Below are positions 6,528 through 13,536 of a DNA stretch of 20,590 nucleotides, piece by piece. Every line of letters starts with the position of its first letter. Within the stretch, counting starts at the first letter, position 1. The translations under genes were made by a program, and so were the position numbers. Source of the stretch: Candidatus Zixiibacteriota bacterium (GTDB taxonomy: Bacteria > Zixibacteria > MSB-5A5 > SM1-73); contig JALHUP010000060.1 of NCBI GenBank assembly GCA_022866585.1, positions 1-20,590 on the forward strand, given 5' to 3'. A model generated the notes under the pieces. That model worked only from the letters and a program-made list of their open reading frames with translations. It had not been told where the DNA came from and did not search any database.

Positions 6528-7676
6528 ATGAAATGGAAAGTCACCCTCTCCGACTTAAATTTTGACCAGCATGAGCAAAAAATTGTGAGCCAAGTGATCC
6601 AGAACAAATGGCTCACCATGGGGGAAATGGTCAAAAAGCTGGAGAGAAATTTTGCAAATTTTCTGGGAGTCAAGCATGCCTTCGCAGTTTCGAGTGGGAC
6701 GGCGGCACTCCATTTATCTTTGCGGGCTTTGAACATAAAAACCGAAGATGAGGTTTTGGTCCCCTCTCTAACCTTCGTGGCTTCCGCAAATGCCATTCTT
6801 TACGTGGGGGCAAAGCCTGTTTTCGTGGATATTACTGGTCTTTCTGATCTAAATTTGTCTTGTGACGACTTGGAAAATAAGATCACCCCTAAGACCAAAG
6901 CCATCATGGTGGTTCACTATGGGGGATATTTGGCGGATATGGAGAGGATAAAAAAAATCGCCAAAAAACATAATCTTTTTGTGATCGAGGATGCCGCACA
7001 TGCCATCGGAGCAAAATTTAAATTGAAGATGGCCGGGGGGATCGGCGATATCGGTTGTTTCAGTTTTTTCTCCAATAAAAATATGGCAACTGGGGAAGGA
7101 GGGATGGTCGTGACCAATCGGGATAAGTTTGCCCAAAAGATCAGGCTCCTCCGCTCTCACGGAATGACCAGCATGACCTGGGACAGACACAAAGGCCACG
7201 CCTATTCTTATGACGTGACCGAGCTGGGTTATAATTACCGGATGACCGAGATGAATGCCGCTTTAGGGATCGAACAGTTAAAAAAACTAAGAAGCTCAAA
7301 TCGGAAAAGGAAATCTTTGATCAAAATCTACGTTGAAAATTTAGAAGGAACAAAAGGGCTTTCCATCCCCTTCTTAAACTATCCCCGCGATTCTGCCTTT
7401 CATCTTTTTCCCATCATTTTAGACCAGGATGTGAATCGGGAAAAATTTATGGACTTTCTAAAAAGAGCAAAAATTCAGACCAGCATCCATTATCCGCCCA
7501 TTCATAAATTCTCCTATTACCGGAAAAATTTCAAGGAATCCGAAAATCACCTTCCTTCGACCGAATATGTGGGGGGGCATGAGGTGACCTTACCTTTGCA
7601 CCCTTTGTTGAAAAAAGAGGACATACTTTTCGTCTGTGATAAAATAAAAGAGATTTTGCCTCAGGTTCGAAGCTAA
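6528..7676 (+). CDS. DegT/DnrJ/EryC1 family PLP-dependent sugar aminotransferase
   Basis: Fold-type I PLP enzyme predicted to transaminate the keto group of a nucleotide-linked deoxy sugar, most simply the product of the LegB-like dehydratase upstream. Visible features are the PLP-phosphate site VSSGTAALHLSL, the cofactor aspartate in VIEDAAHAIGA, the Schiff-base lysine in CFSFFSNKNMATGEGG (K184), RSHGMTS, and GYNYRMTEMNAALGIEQLKKL typical of the family. 382 aa is full length. It starts with ATG after AGAAGGAAAG and lies about 110 bp after the nucleotidyltransferase, separated by a Y-shaped palindrome. Family assignment is secure; the exact sugar and ring position (C3 versus C4) are not. Confidence 0.92.
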   Translation: MKWKVTLSDLNFDQHEQKIVSQVIQNKWLTMGEMVKKLERNFANFLGVKHAFAVSSGTAALHLSLRALNIKTEDEVLVPSLTFVASANAILYVGAKPVFVDITGLSDLNLSCDDLENKITPKTKAIMVVHYGGYLADMERIKKIAKKHNLFVIEDAAHAIGAKFKLKMAGGIGDIGCFSFFSNKNMATGEGGMVVTNRDKFAQKIRLLRSHGMTSMTWDRHKGHAYSYDVTELGYNYRMTEMNAALGIEQLKKLRSSNRKRKSLIKIYVENLEGTKGLSIPFLNYPRDSAFHLFPIILDQDVNREKFMDFLKRAKIQTSIHYPPIHKFSYYRKNFKESENHLPSTEYVGGHEVTLPLHPLLKKEDILFVCDKIKEILPQVRS

Positions 7677-7812
7677 ATCTGTTCACACCAAAGAACCTAT
7701 TAAGCTGATCAGCTAATCCTTATCTTCGCTTCAACTTGTTAAAAAAGGATATATTATCAGAGATTTAGGGAAATGATCAAAATAATATTTGTCTTAAAAA
7801 GGATAGGTTTAA

Positions 7813-9087
7813 TTGGAAAAGGACGAAGTTAAAATTCCGGCTTGCAGTGAGCTTGTCGAACCTGTTCTGGTTCTTCAGGGAAGTTATTTGGTTGAGTTAG
7901 CTATTGCCAGAAGCTTGGGCAAATATAATGTTCCGGTATTTCTTCTCAGCCGTGGTGAGAAAAAACCGCCCTCTTCTTTTTCGAGGTTCGTGAAAGATAC
8001 CATCTTCAATCCTGACCCTTTGATAGATAAGGACAACTTTATATGCTCACTTTTAGATTTTGGAGAAGAATTAAAAGAAAGATACGGAAGAAGGATATTA
8101 CTCTTTCCCACCGATGACGGCACCCTTCTACTTTTGGCACAGAATTTTGACCTTCTCAAAAAATATTTTGTCATTTTAAATGACCCCCAGGAAAAAGAGA
8201 TATTAAGATTCTCTCAAAAAATTTATTTTTTCCAAACTTTACAAAACGCCGGTTGCACAAATTTTCTTCCCTTGACCCTCTTTTGCGAGAGAGAGGACGA
8301 CATAGAATCTATAAAGAAGAACATCTCCTTTCCTTGTGTAATCAAACCTTCAGAAAAAGACATCAATTTTTCCTTTCATCGGAAGTATAATTCCAAAATC
8401 CTGCTTGTGGAAAACAAAGATGATTTGGAAAAAAAATTAATTGATCTCTTATCCGAGAATCATAAACTCATGGTTCAAGAACTAGTGAACCCAAAACCCG
8501 GAAAGGAAGTCTCTTGGTATGGATACAGAAGTAAAAGCGGTGAGATTTTCGGGATGACCGCCAGGCAGAAAAGAAAGTCTCCTCAAATGGGTGGAACTGC
8601 CACTTTCATAGAAACAGAGGAAATTCCACAAGTTCATCTTTATGTTCATCAAGCCTTGAAGTCGCTGGATTTCTGGGGAATTTGTGAGATGGAGTTCATG
8701 CTGGATGAAAGAAAAAAAGAATACAAGGTAATCGAGTTTAACCCCAGGTGTTGGCTACAGCTCTCTTTAGCCACAGAAGCGGGATTGAACCTGCCTTATC
8801 TATCTTACCAAGAGGTATACAAAAATGTGTTGCCGAAGCCGATAATTGATAAAAAGAGAAGAGTAAAGTGGGTTTGGGTCAAGGAAGATTTTTTGAGGGC
8901 GATAGTCAAAGATAGAAATGAAGCTTTCTTGAAAAGATTATTCAAATGGCTACCTCAAGTCTTGGGTGACTGCGTTTATGCGATTCATAGCTTTTCCGAT
9001 TTAGAAGTTACTTTTCAACGCATTTTAGGAGGGCCCGAAAGACTTTTGAAAAAATTTGGTTCTTCTTTCCACCTTTGGCGGGGCTGA
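7813..9087 (+). CDS. ATP-grasp ligase of the carbamoyl-phosphate synthase-like type
   Basis: Predicted ATP-dependent carboxylate-amine ligase acting through an acyl-phosphate; in a glycan locus it may attach an amino acid or other amine to a sugar or its carrier (inference). The preATP-grasp region starts at PVLVLQGSYLVELAIARSLG. The nucleotide-binding domain shows PCVIKPSE (K178), MVQELV and EVSWYGYRSKSGE. The metal site is EMEFML (E294) and KVIEFNPR (E308, N310). Length 424 aa, with about 80 C-terminal residues beyond the core. The TTG at 7813 follows AAAAGGATAG. Residues about 8-16 (PACSELVEP) are encoded by a dispersed repeat (7847-7862), so the native N-terminus was probably shorter or different. 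The superfamily is confident; the substrate is unknown. Confidence 0.82.
   Translation: MEKDEVKIPACSELVEPVLVLQGSYLVELAIARSLGKYNVPVFLLSRGEKKPPSSFSRFVKDTIFNPDPLIDKDNFICSLLDFGEELKERYGRRILLFPTDDGTLLLLAQNFDLLKKYFVILNDPQEKEILRFSQKIYFFQTLQNAGCTNFLPLTLFCEREDDIESIKKNISFPCVIKPSEKDINFSFHRKYNSKILLVENKDDLEKKLIDLLSENHKLMVQELVNPKPGKEVSWYGYRSKSGEIFGMTARQKRKSPQMGGTATFIETEEIPQVHLYVHQALKSLDFWGICEMEFMLDERKKEYKVIEFNPRCWLQLSLATEAGLNLPYLSYQEVYKNVLPKPIIDKKRRVKWVWVKEDFLRAIVKDRNEAFLKRLFKWLPQVLGDCVYAIHSFSDLEVTFQRILGGPERLLKKFGSSFHLWRG
7835..7866. repeat. GTGAGCTTGTCGAACC repeat within the ATP-grasp N-terminus
   Basis: The 16-mer GTGAGCTTGTCGAACC (7847-7862) is identical to 9242-9257 and close to 2923-2938 (GTGAACTCGTCGAACC). 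Here it is translated in frame just before the first beta strand of the ATP-grasp protein. The outer limits given are approximate; only the 16-mer is directly supported. Confidence 0.55.
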
Positions 9088-9095
9088 GATTTTCG

Positions 9096-9344
9096 GCACG
9101 AATTCTGTGTCCCAAGATAAGAATGAGAATCTCAAGGAAGTTAGTAATTGCTTTGTCAATTAAATAACACTACATCCTCGTCCCGTAAAGTGCGAGACGC
9201 ATTTTGGATTTCGTTTTAAAAGGTTACGGTTTCGGTTCATGGTGAGCTTGTCGAACCATTAAGTATCGTCTAAAAAGTCATCGTCAGTCGTTTGTCGTCT
9301 AAAACACGGTAAACGAAACCGATCTCAAGACACAGAATTCGTGC
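9096..9344. repeat. 249 bp element with 23 bp inverted termini
   Basis: The left arm (9096-9118, GCACGAATTCTGTGTC then CCAAGAT) and the right arm (9322-9344, ATCTCAA then GACACAGAATTCGTGC) are inverted copies with 3 mismatches in 23, including 16 perfect terminal bases. The interior has no open frame worth reporting and contains a copy of GTGAGCTTGTCGAACC (9242-9257). It begins 9 bp after the ATP-grasp stop codon. The layout is that of a small non-autonomous mobile element; no target duplication is obvious. Confidence 0.6.
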
Positions 9345-9351
9345 AGACGCT

Positions 9352-9364
9352 CCACGATACGTGG
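9352..9364. repeat. Small hairpin
   Basis: CCACG-ATA-CGTGG, a 5 bp perfect stem just outside the 249 bp element. With that element and the Y-shaped element at 9451-9508 it accounts for much of the 469 bp gene-free stretch 9088-9556; I see no tRNA, small gene or clear promoter there. Confidence 0.3.
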
Positions 9365-9450
9365 CCGAAACCAAAACCCACAACAATAAACATAGAAATC
9401 TTATTTTGTAAACAGAGCACTAGTGGACTGTAAAAAAGTTCAGGGTGTAT

Positions 9451-9508
9451 GTAATTGCTCAATTTATTGAGTATTGTCGCCAGTGCGCCCGATAAATCAG
9501 GCAACTAC
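9451..9508. repeat. Y-shaped palindromic element 2
   Basis: Outer arms GTAATTGC (9451-9458) and GCAACTAC (9501-9508) pair over 8 positions with one A.C mismatch. Inside are CTCAA-TTTA-TTGAG (9458-9471, perfect) and GCCCGA-TAAA-TCAGGC (9487-9502, one C.A mismatch). It lies about 50 bp upstream of the methyltransferase gene. Confidence 0.5.
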
Positions 9509-9556
9509 AATAGGGAACGAATTTATGTTACACGCCACTAGATTATAAGGTAGGGT

Positions 9557-10222
9557 ATGGATAAAAAGGTTTATTTTGATAAATATTGGGAAGAGATGAA
9601 TACCGAAGTAGCGGATTTGCGTACCCTCGAAAGGGTAGGATTAAGCTCAAAGCTTCTCACTAAGAAACGAGGAAGACTTCTGGACGTGGGCTGTGGCCGA
9701 GGTATAGGCTCAGAGATGTTTAGTAAGATGGGTTTTCAAGTAGCGGGTTTTGATATCTCTCCTGAAGCTGTGGCGATAACTAAAAAAAGGGGCATAGATG
9801 CGTGGCTTTTTGATCTAGAATCCGATACTTTGAAAGGGGAATATGACGTGATAATTTGTTTAGAGGTTCTTCAGTTCATAGTGGACCCTCTCAAAGTTTT
9901 GAAGAATCTAAAGTCCGCTCTTAAGGAGGATGGAGAAATCATTCTTTCTCTGCCCAATGAGTTTCACATTTGGCAAAGGGTTAAAATCCTCTTTGGACGT
10001 TTCGATTTTGCAAAATACGACATTCCCCACCTAAGGCTTTTCCATCCCCAGGAGATAAGCAGGTTGGTGGAAAAGGCAGAATTAGAAATTGTCGAGAAGT
10101 GCCCGGTTTCCATAGTGCCGCCTCGTTCTACCCCGCTTTGTTACTTGGGGAAATTCTTAACCAAAATCTCAGGTTCGCTTTTTGCCATTTCATTTATCTT
10201 TAAGCTGAGGAGAATAAGATGA
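9557..10222 (+). CDS. Class I SAM-dependent methyltransferase (Methyltransf_11/UbiE-like)
   Basis: Predicted cytosolic methyltransferase; in this locus a sugar or lipid-linked intermediate is a likely acceptor (inference). SAM-binding motif I is LLDVGCGRG (residues 41-49), followed by VAGFDIS as the acidic end of strand 2. DVIICLEVLQFIVDPLKVLKNL is the motif II/III region and DGEIILSLPN the motif after it. 221 aa is usual for stand-alone members. ATG at 9557 after AAGGTAGGG. Its stop overlaps the next ATG by 4 bases (ATGA, 10219-10222), so it is probably translationally coupled to the flippase-like gene. Confidence 0.9.
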   Translation: MDKKVYFDKYWEEMNTEVADLRTLERVGLSSKLLTKKRGRLLDVGCGRGIGSEMFSKMGFQVAGFDISPEAVAITKKRGIDAWLFDLESDTLKGEYDVIICLEVLQFIVDPLKVLKNLKSALKEDGEIILSLPNEFHIWQRVKILFGRFDFAKYDIPHLRLFHPQEISRLVEKAELEIVEKCPVSIVPPRSTPLCYLGKFLTKISGSLFAISFIFKLRRIR

Positions 10223-11229
10223 AGCTTTCTTCTACCTCTACTATTGGCTTGCCTGTGAACTCAGACCGAGAAACTCCGACCTGGGGTGAAAAACCAAGAA
10301 ATATTTGGGTGAAATATCTCCAAATTTTTATTGTTATTTTGATTTTTTTCTTTTTGGGACGAAGTTTTATCAAAGACATTTCAAAAGCCCAGCCCATTGA
10401 ATGGACCATAGATTATCGCTTTTTGGGGTTGGCTATTCTCTGGTTAATAATTGGCCTTTTGGCTCAAGCCCAGGTTTGGAAATTGAATTTGAAAGCTATC
10501 GGGGTTTCAAAAAGCTTTAAAGATATTTTTAAGCTTACCTATTTAGCTAATATGGGAAGATATTTGCCTGGGAAAGTATGGTCGGTCTTGGGGATAGTCT
10601 ATTTGGGCAAAAAAATAGAGGTCCCGCAAACGAGCTCGCTTTTATGCTCAATAGTTAGTCAGGTAACTTGTGTCTTAGCCGGTTTTCTTTTTAGCGGAGT
10701 TTCTTTGGTTGGTTTGTCGGCTTTAAGTCACAAAATAAGTTTATGGTGGGTGGGGGTTCCGCTAATATTTAGCTTGATTTTTCTCCATCCTTACGTTTAT
10801 AATAAAATTTTAAAATTGGTAGCCAAACTGACTAAAGAAAAAAGTGTGGAAGCCAAGTTTCCTTTAGGTGGGGTTATCAAAAGCGCCCTTCTCTATTTTG
10901 GGGTGTGGTTTTTTCATGGACTCTCCTTTTCATTTTTAGCCCTATCTTTAGGTGATTTTTCTTTTAGATGGTTTGTCTATTGTTTGGGTATTATGCCCGC
11001 CGCCTATTTAGTGGGATATTTGGTATTGTTCAGTCCCGGTGGGTGGGGCATAAGAGAAGGTGTGATGGTGATACTCTTGAAAGAGTTTATGCCAAATTAC
11101 TTAGCCATAACCGTGTCTTTGTTGTCAAGACTTTTGTTTACAGTTTTCGAGATAGTTTTCTTTGTGATTGCCTTAAAAATTAAATTTAGCGAACGAAAAA
11201 ATCCAGAAATTGCAAACTTAGGTCTTTAA
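10219..11229 (+). CDS. UPF0104/lysylphosphatidylglycerol synthase-TM-like (flippase-like) membrane protein
   Basis: Polytopic inner-membrane protein of the family that includes the membrane half of MprF. Such proteins often sit in glycan and polyprenyl-phosphate loci and are thought to move lipids or lipid-linked intermediates. About eight hydrophobic helices are visible, beginning at residue 31. Family-like strings are LANMGRYLPGKVWSVLG in the first third, LVGYLVLFSPGGWGIREGVMVILL near the end, and LSRLLFTVFEIVFFVIAL as the last helix. 336 aa fits the stand-alone form; there is no cytosolic aminoacyltransferase domain. The first 30 residues are polar and do not resemble the family. The four-base overlap with the methyltransferase indicates an operon. 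Confidence 0.85.
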   Translation: MKLSSTSTIGLPVNSDRETPTWGEKPRNIWVKYLQIFIVILIFFFLGRSFIKDISKAQPIEWTIDYRFLGLAILWLIIGLLAQAQVWKLNLKAIGVSKSFKDIFKLTYLANMGRYLPGKVWSVLGIVYLGKKIEVPQTSSLLCSIVSQVTCVLAGFLFSGVSLVGLSALSHKISLWWVGVPLIFSLIFLHPYVYNKILKLVAKLTKEKSVEAKFPLGGVIKSALLYFGVWFFHGLSFSFLALSLGDFSFRWFVYCLGIMPAAYLVGYLVLFSPGGWGIREGVMVILLKEFMPNYLAITVSLLSRLLFTVFEIVFFVIALKIKFSERKNPEIANLGL

Positions 11230-11253
11230 ATAAACTTTACTTTGTGAGACCGG

Positions 11254-13236
11254 ATGTCAAACCTAAAGCCAAACAGATACATCCTGGTTGGTTCCTTGTT
11301 GATTTTCTGCATCTCGTTGGGTGCCTATGTTTATACTCTCTGTCCCACAGTCTATTGGGAAGATTCAGCCGAATTTTCAGCCGCGCTTGGTACGCTGGGA
11401 TTACCACATTCGCCCAGTTTTCCGCTTTATGTCTTAACCGGGCATTTGTTTTCCTATCTTCCCATTGGCAACGTGGCTTTTCGCACTAATCTTTTCTCGG
11501 CTTTCTTAGCAAGTTTGAGTTTGCTTCTTTTTTATTATTTAATCCTTATAATCTTAAGCCGGGTTAGGGCAAAAGAAAAACGTCAACTGAACTTAGTTGA
11601 TAATCTGGTGGCTTTGTCCAGCACCCTGATTTTAGCCTTCACTTCCGCATTCTGGATAAATGCGGTTCGAGCTGAAGTTTACGCCCTAAATGCTTTTCTG
11701 CTTATTCTTCTGATATTTTTGATAGTTAAGTGGACGGAAACTAAAGATGCAAAGCTTTTGTTTCTTTTCTTTTTCATTTTTGGTTTGAGCTTTGGGAATC
11801 ACTCTTTATTGATGTTCTTATGTGGACCAGCCTTCCTTTACTTCATCTGGGCAAACCAAAGCCAGAGTTTGATCGACTTTAAGAGGATTATCCTTTGCCT
11901 ACTGGTGTTCATATTAGGTCTGAGCATATATCTGTTTTTGCCCTTACGCTCAATCCGAAATCCGCTCATGGACTGGGGCGATCCCCAGACTTTCTCCAAT
12001 TTCTTAGAAGCCTTCACCAGAAAGACCAGTCTCTCCTACCACAGTAGTTTTGGATTCGCCGGCATTCCTTACGTGTTTACAAGCTTAGTATATCAGTTCA
12101 CTCCCTTCGTCTTTTGGCTCGGAGTGTTGGGTCTCTGGATATTTTTTAAAAAAGACAAAAAAATGGCTTTATTCAGCCTCATCCTGTTAGGAACCAATAT
12201 GCTTTACGTGGCCTTGGCTGGAGCCTATCGCATTGAGAATTATGATGGTCAAGGTTATTTGATAGTCTCGTATTTAATTTATTCAATCTGGATAGCTATG
12301 GCTTTAGGTTGGGCTTCCGACAAAATAAGAGAGCTTTCAAGTGCCTCTCGTTTTAAGGCATTCGGGCCCATTGTTATGATATTAGTCTTGTTCTTGCCAT
12401 TTTTTCCCATAAGGGCGCATTTTCAAGAATGCAATAAGAGGAATGCCAAACAAGCCTATGAATTTGGAATAAGCCTTTTATCTGGTGTAGAGAAAGACGC
12501 CATAGTGTTGGTAAATAATGCCAGCCCCCTCTTTATTTCTTGGTATTTGAAGTATGTGGAACAACAAGGAAAGGAGGTCAAGGTAATTGATAGAAAAACT
12601 TTGAAGATGGAGAGTTATCGTCTTCACTTAGTCGAGGAGTTTCCAGAAATCGATTTTCCAAAAGCAATTTTTAATATAGGAAAGTTAAACAAGAAAGACT
12701 ATCAAGACAGTCTGAAAATGATGACAGCTTTATTCATAAAGGAGATGATAAGGTCAAATGAAGATAAATTTCCCATCTATTGGGAAGGCGGAAAAGATGA
12801 TTCCTTAATTGACGATTATTTAACTCCGAACGGGATTCTGTTTAAGGCGCAACCAAAGAAAGTCGAAAGATTGACTGAGGAGATGATAAAAACTCACTAC
12901 GAATTTATGGAAAAACTCGATGCCAAGACCAAGAATGAATCAAAGGATTTTGAGGATTTGAAAACAAAGGAGTATTATAGTATCACTTTGGATGAAGTAG
13001 GCAGTTACTTCTATCGCAAAAACCTAATAGATGATGCCTTATATCACTATGCTTTTTCTCTTCGATTTGATCAACAAAATCCATCAGTGCTTAACAATCT
13101 TGGAGTCTGCTTAGCCAAGAAAGGGATGCTTCAAAAGGCAGTGTTGGTTTTCGAAGAAGCTCTGCGCATTGACCCAAATAACCAAGATGCTCACAATAAC
13201 TTAGGACTCTGCCTCTCTAAATTGGATCAACCATAA
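11254..13236 (+). CDS. DUF2723/TMEM260-like GT-C membrane protein with C-terminal TPRs (full length)
   Basis: Complete paralogue of the protein truncated at the window start; predicted to transfer sugar from a polyprenyl carrier to a protein or glycan on the periplasmic side. Helix 1 is followed by the GT-C-like acidic loop WEDSAEF (E36, D37, E40) and LGLPHSPSFPLYVL, the DUF2723 signature. Further features shared with the paralogue are RAEVYALN, LSFGNHSLLM, YLFLPLRS, FWLGVLG, YDGQGYL and the QECNKR motif, then a soluble domain of about 240 residues ending in two TPRs (LRFDQQNPSVLNNLG, LRIDPNNQDAHNNLG). 660 aa. It starts 24 bp after the flippase-like gene without a strong ribosome site. The family is firm; acceptor and donor are unknown. 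Confidence 0.88.
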   Translation: MSNLKPNRYILVGSLLIFCISLGAYVYTLCPTVYWEDSAEFSAALGTLGLPHSPSFPLYVLTGHLFSYLPIGNVAFRTNLFSAFLASLSLLLFYYLILIILSRVRAKEKRQLNLVDNLVALSSTLILAFTSAFWINAVRAEVYALNAFLLILLIFLIVKWTETKDAKLLFLFFFIFGLSFGNHSLLMFLCGPAFLYFIWANQSQSLIDFKRIILCLLVFILGLSIYLFLPLRSIRNPLMDWGDPQTFSNFLEAFTRKTSLSYHSSFGFAGIPYVFTSLVYQFTPFVFWLGVLGLWIFFKKDKKMALFSLILLGTNMLYVALAGAYRIENYDGQGYLIVSYLIYSIWIAMALGWASDKIRELSSASRFKAFGPIVMILVLFLPFFPIRAHFQECNKRNAKQAYEFGISLLSGVEKDAIVLVNNASPLFISWYLKYVEQQGKEVKVIDRKTLKMESYRLHLVEEFPEIDFPKAIFNIGKLNKKDYQDSLKMMTALFIKEMIRSNEDKFPIYWEGGKDDSLIDDYLTPNGILFKAQPKKVERLTEEMIKTHYEFMEKLDAKTKNESKDFEDLKTKEYYSITLDEVGSYFYRKNLIDDALYHYAFSLRFDQQNPSVLNNLGVCLAKKGMLQKAVLVFEEALRIDPNNQDAHNNLGLCLSKLDQP

Positions 13237-13273
13237 AAAGCAAAGTATCACTGGGAGAAGGTTGCTAAAATCA

Positions 13274-13324
13274 GATAAAAATAATAGCGTTGATATTCAT
13301 AATTAAAGAGATCAAAAGAACTAA
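13274..13324 (+). repeat. 51 bp direct repeat, left copy
   Basis: Aligns without gaps to 13471-13521 with 7 mismatches (44/51 identical). The strongest shared block is AGAGATCAAAAGAACTAA. The two copies bracket the Y-shaped element at 13353-13436. Confidence 0.65.
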
Positions 13325-13352
13325 TACAAACGCAAGAAATAAGTTTACATGC

Positions 13353-13436
13353 CCCTCACCTTAACCCTCTCCCGCAAGGGGAGAGGGGACTTCATAAATT
13401 TCCCCCTCCCTTGATGGGAGGGGGTAAGGGGGAGGG
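13353..13436. repeat. Y-shaped palindromic element 3 (C/G-rich)
   Basis: The outer stem pairs CCCTC-A-CCTTA (13353-13363) with TAAGG-GG-GAGGG (13425-13436), leaving a small bulge. Inside are two perfect 9 bp hairpins, CCCTCTCCC/GGGAGAGGG (13365-13373/13379-13387) and CCCCCTCCC/GGGAGGGGG (13402-13410/13416-13424). It has the same plan as the elements at 6445, 9451 and 14449 but an unrelated sequence. With its flanking direct repeats it fills the 300 bp gap 13237-13536. Confidence 0.65.
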
Positions 13437-13470
13437 TGATAATGTCAATTTATTCTATTCGTTTGCTATA

Positions 13471-13521
13471 GATAAAGATAATAGCATGGTTCTTGATAAT
13501 TGAAGAGATCAAAAGAACTAA
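13471..13521 (+). repeat. 51 bp direct repeat, right copy
   Basis: Partner of 13274-13324 (44/51 identical). It ends 15 bp before the prepilin peptidase start codon, so this copy occupies that gene's probable promoter and leader region. Confidence 0.65.
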
Positions 13522-13536
13522 ATTGCATTTATTGAG

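Noticed and set aside
7703..7714. Perfect 12 bp palindrome AGCTGATCAGCT before the ATP-grasp gene, considered as an operator
   Set aside because: Only one copy, no adjacent regulator gene and no promoter I can define; not enough to call a binding site.
7773..7832. 19-codon open frame (ATG to TAA) overlapping the ATP-grasp start
   Set aside because: No Shine-Dalgarno of its own and no leader-peptide features; probably chance.
9088..9556. tRNA or small RNA gene in the 469 bp gap
   Set aside because: No cloverleaf arms or conserved tRNA loop sequences; the structures present are repeats.
13353..13436. Rho-independent terminator after the second DUF2723 gene
   Set aside because: Strong hairpins but no T-run on either side, and the three-way plan matches other dispersed elements.
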